Source: Flavobacteriales bacterium UBA5869 (lineage in GTDB: Bacteria > Bacteroidota > Bacteroidia > Flavobacteriales_D > Crocinitomicaceae). Taken from it: a DNA stretch of 7,161 nt. Positions 5,715-7,161 of this stretch are shown here, piece after piece; position 1 is the stretch's first letter, and each line of letters begins with the position of its first letter. A program made the position numbers and the translations under genes. Under the pieces are notes generated by a model, which searched no databases, was not told the DNA's origin, and worked only from the letters and a program-made list of their open reading frames with translations. Location: NCBI GenBank assembly GCA_002432565.1, contig DJFP01000250.1, positions 1 through 7,161 on the forward strand. Direction: 5' to 3'.

Positions 5715-6974
5715 ATGCGCAAATTACTTACAGCACTGAGCATTGCAGCAGCAGGGACGGCGTTCTCACAAAACGCTATTTCGCTGGATTCGTGCATTGC
5801 CTGGTCGAAGAAAAACTATCCATTGATCAAACAAAACGAAGTTACACTACAACAGACTGAACAAAACGAAAAGGCAATCCGTGAGAACTGGCTGCCAAAA
5901 CTTTCATTCATGGGACAGGCAACTTACAACACGGAAGTTGTTCAATTCAATTTCCCCGGAATGGACCTGAAATTCCCGCACGACGCTTACATGACTTCTC
6001 TGAGTTTAGAGCAGACAATTATCGACGGCGGACAAACGAAATCACAGCACAGCGTGGAACGCCTGAGTTCCGAATTGACCATTCAGCAGAATGAAGTGGA
6101 ATTGTACAAATTGGTGGAGCGTGTCAATCAACTTTATGTAAATGTCCTTTTAGGTCGTGAAAACTTAAGAATCCTGGAACTTTACAGGGAAGATCTCTCG
6201 AACCGTGCTAAAAACATGAAAGCCGGTGTTGACAACGGATTAGTACTGGCAAGTTCCCTCGACGAACTGGAAGCCGAGATCCTGAAAACAGATCAAAACA
6301 TCATCGAATCAAAATTCCAATTGGAGGGATTATACAAAACAATGACGCTTTATACAGGAAAACCGATAGATGATAATACAGTGATGGCAGAAACCCCGAT
6401 TGGCGGAACTGCTGCACGCATCGAGATCCAACGCCCGGAAATGAAGATTTTCGATTTACAGGCAAAACTATTGGACGCGCGTTTCAAACAAATCAATTCA
6501 AATGCGATTCCAAAAGTAACTGTCGGAGCTGCCGGTAACTACGGCCGTCCGGGACCGAACTTCATCAACCAGGAACTGCGTTTTTTCGGTAGTGCAAACT
6601 TAACGGTACGCTGGAACATCAGTTCGCTATACGGGTTGAAAAGAGAGAAAACAAAAGTTGAACTGAACAAGAGCCTGATCGAGATTCAAAAAGAAGCATT
6701 CCTTTTCAACATCGAATCTTCTTTAAATACGCAAACAGCTCAGCTAAATGCCCTGGCACAAATGATCGAAAAAGACGATGTAATCATTGAAAAAAGACAC
6801 AGTGTAACATCAACAGCAACTGCTCAAATGGAAAATGGCAAGATTACCGTTGTAAATTATTTGTCGCAATTAAACGCTGAACTTCAGGCAAAACTCAATA
6901 AGAAAGTTCACGAAATCAAACGCATGAATGCCATTTCAACAATCAATGCAACATCAGGTTCAATCAAATTTTAA
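5715..6974 (+). CDS. TolC-family outer membrane efflux protein
   Basis: A complete 419-aa outer membrane factor, the channel of a tripartite exporter. The N-terminus is a Sec signal peptide: MRK, a hydrophobic stretch to about residue 16, and probable cleavage after AFS or AFSQ near residues 18-19. The mature protein shows the two internal repeats of the OEP fold. The first starts LDSCIAWSKKNYPLIKQNE (24-42) and continues through NWLPKLSF (58-65) to SLEQTIIDGGQTKSQ (97-111). The second starts at RPEMKIFDLQAKLLDARFK (240-258), then NAIPKVTVGAAGNYG (263-277). Between and after them lie long helical segments (about 110-210 and 310-405) forming the periplasmic tunnel. Cys27 is too far from the cleavage site for a lipoprotein. 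It sits 11 nt after tetR and 11 nt before the membrane fusion protein, as expected for a single transcript. Confidence 0.93.
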   Translation: MRKLLTALSIAAAGTAFSQNAISLDSCIAWSKKNYPLIKQNEVTLQQTEQNEKAIRENWLPKLSFMGQATYNTEVVQFNFPGMDLKFPHDAYMTSLSLEQTIIDGGQTKSQHSVERLSSELTIQQNEVELYKLVERVNQLYVNVLLGRENLRILELYREDLSNRAKNMKAGVDNGLVLASSLDELEAEILKTDQNIIESKFQLEGLYKTMTLYTGKPIDDNTVMAETPIGGTAARIEIQRPEMKIFDLQAKLLDARFKQINSNAIPKVTVGAAGNYGRPGPNFINQELRFFGSANLTVRWNISSLYGLKREKTKVELNKSLIEIQKEAFLFNIESSLNTQTAQLNALAQMIEKDDVIIEKRHSVTSTATAQMENGKITVVNYLSQLNAELQAKLNKKVHEIKRMNAISTINATSGSIKF

Positions 6975-6985
6975 TTCAAACACTC

Positions 6986-7161
6986 ATGGAAAAGGAAACA
7001 AAAAAAGAAAAGAAAGGCTCTAAAATGAAATTCATCATCGGAGGTGTTATTGCTGCAGTGGTTGCAGGAATCGTCATCTTCCTGATGGGTGGAAATACGG
7101 AATCAACCGACAATGCACAGTTAGACGCCAATATCATCCCGATTCGTTCTTCGATCACGGG
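6986..7161 (+). CDS. EmrA/HlyD-type membrane fusion protein (periplasmic adaptor), N-terminal part, cut by window edge
   Basis: The frame is open from ATG 6986 to the window end (58 complete codons). A lysine- and glutamate-rich cytoplasmic start (residues 1-15) precedes one transmembrane helix, FIIGGVIAAVVAGIVIFLM (16-34). After it comes TDNAQLDANIIPIRSSITG (41-59, last codon partial), which matches the first strand of the EmrA/HlyD adaptor domain, where the usual form is T(D/E)-x-A-x-(V/L)-x-A and a G closes the motif. Such adaptors link an inner-membrane pump, of the MFS or ABC type, to TolC. Anchoring by a helix rather than a lipid places it nearer EmrA/HlyD than AcrA. It begins 11 nt after tolC. 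Which pump it serves lies outside the window. Confidence 0.85.
   Translation, partial: MEKETKKEKKGSKMKFIIGGVIAAVVAGIVIFLMGGNTESTDNAQLDANIIPIRSSIT

Noticed and set aside
6976..7158. A 60-codon minus-strand frame
   Set aside because: It is antisense to the start of the adaptor gene, where the plus strand encodes a transmembrane helix and the EmrA/HlyD motif.

Overview
The window looks like chromosomal DNA of a Bacteroidota bacterium, most likely of the order Flavobacteriales. The evidence is AT-rich intergenic sequence, start codons without clear Shine-Dalgarno sequences, several matches to the Bacteroidota -7 promoter element TAnnTTTG, and protein sequences that read as Bacteroidota versions of known families. 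I cannot name the genus with confidence.

The left part (1-4645) is a set of genes all on the minus strand. In transcription order these are: a YqhD-type iron-dependent, NADP(H)-linked alcohol dehydrogenase/aldehyde reductase (4645-3476); a protein that looks like two GNAT folds in tandem (3472-2438), whose ATG directly abuts the second of two stop codons of the dehydrogenase; 1-deoxy-D-xylulose-5-phosphate synthase, dxs (2267-309), the entry enzyme of the MEP isoprenoid pathway; and the first 81 codons of an AEC (auxin efflux carrier) family membrane transporter (245-1), cut by the window edge. The first two genes form a tight pair. dxs has its own well-formed promoter (TTTG-N20-TAACTTTG on the minus strand), so it is probably at least partly transcribed on its own.

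A 452-bp divergent intergenic region (4646-5097) separates this cluster from the right part. It holds candidate promoters for the dehydrogenase, a GC-richer island (about 49% G+C by hand count, against about 21% just to its right) with several overlapping open frames and a perfect hairpin, and then a promoter with two dyad-symmetric sites in front of the tetR gene.

The right part (5098-7161) is a plus-strand efflux operon: a TetR-family repressor, a TolC-family outer membrane factor and the N-terminus of an EmrA/HlyD-type membrane fusion protein cut by the window edge. Both junctions are exactly 11 nt. The expected arrangement is autoregulation by the TetR protein at the tandem dyads, which sit over the promoter, with derepression by an unknown ligand switching on the exporter. 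The inner-membrane pump should lie beyond position 7161.

I see no CRISPR array, RNA gene, complete insertion sequence or phage gene. The gene content is mostly ordinary. The parts that merit a second look are the tandem GNAT-like protein, the paired operator architecture, and the GC-rich hairpin island upstream of tetR.
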